This document shows, piece after piece, positions 63,943 through 64,000 of a stretch of 64,000 nt of DNA (its first letter is position 1; each line of letters opens with the position of its first letter). The stretch lies in the NCBI GenBank assembly GCA_965153355.1, contig OZ231127.1, positions 94,116,001 to 94,180,000 of the forward strand, written 5' to 3'. The translations under genes were made by a program, and so were the position numbers. Below the pieces are notes generated by a model. The model did not search any database. It was given only the letters and a program-made list of their open reading frames with translations, and was not told the DNA's origin. This stretch comes from Flaccisagitta enflata. Taxonomy: Eukaryota; Chaetognatha; Sagittoidea; Aphragmophora.

Positions 63943-64000
63943 CTAGAGGGAGAGGCGAGAGACAGCGAAAGACAGATACAGTGAGTGAGACACGAAGAGA

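Overview
The window is eukaryotic nuclear DNA, almost certainly from an animal. It has spliced genes with GT/AG introns, non-LTR retrotransposon remains, many small inverted-repeat transposons, a degenerate interstitial TTAGGG-like tract, and an exceptional load of simple repeats. It also carries a SID-1/SIDT family gene, a metazoan dsRNA and lipid transporter family. The species cannot be named from sequence alone; a marine invertebrate is my guess.

Layout. 1-18.7 kb is mostly repeats: nested inverted-repeat elements, a MITE at 12.2-12.8 kb, (CA)n, (TTC)n, (ATC)n and (GAAA)n tracts, one long 5'-truncated LINE reverse transcriptase (8.25-10.4 kb) and a second LINE fragment split by a hAT-like element (13.77-14.95 kb). 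18.77-29.31 kb (+) is an 8-exon SID-1-like gene that I assembled by splice phase; it predicts 884 codons with a single in-frame TGA. Its intron 4 is a TA-flanked transposon, itself containing a LINE, that split a coding exon. 29.3-46.3 kb is a transposon graveyard: a hAT-like element with two nested mariner-type MITEs, Helentron-like elements with (GTCY)n microsatellites, PIF/Harbinger-like elements, a 491-bp tandem duplication, LINE fragments and large foldbacks.

46.3-63.9 kb (-) holds exons of an unrecognised modular gene: coiled-coil exons followed by acidic, Ser/Thr-rich linker exons. A five-exon cassette (B-C-D-E-F) is present twice in tandem, about 5.6 kb apart, with matching splice phases and matching intronic microsatellites. 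The 5' end lies beyond the right edge. The two cassettes carry complementary lesions: C1, D1 and E1 are broken in the first and B2 lost its splice sites in the second. The intact exons B1-C2-D2-E2-F2 still join in frame.

Best leads: the transposon-derived intron of the SID-1 gene; the cassette duplication with reciprocal decay; splice donors lying inside (GT)n microsatellites; the three-segment covariation at the ends of the (GTCY)n elements; and a short sequence box shared by otherwise unrelated inverted-repeat elements. All calls come from reading sequence. No alignments, folding or database searches were run.
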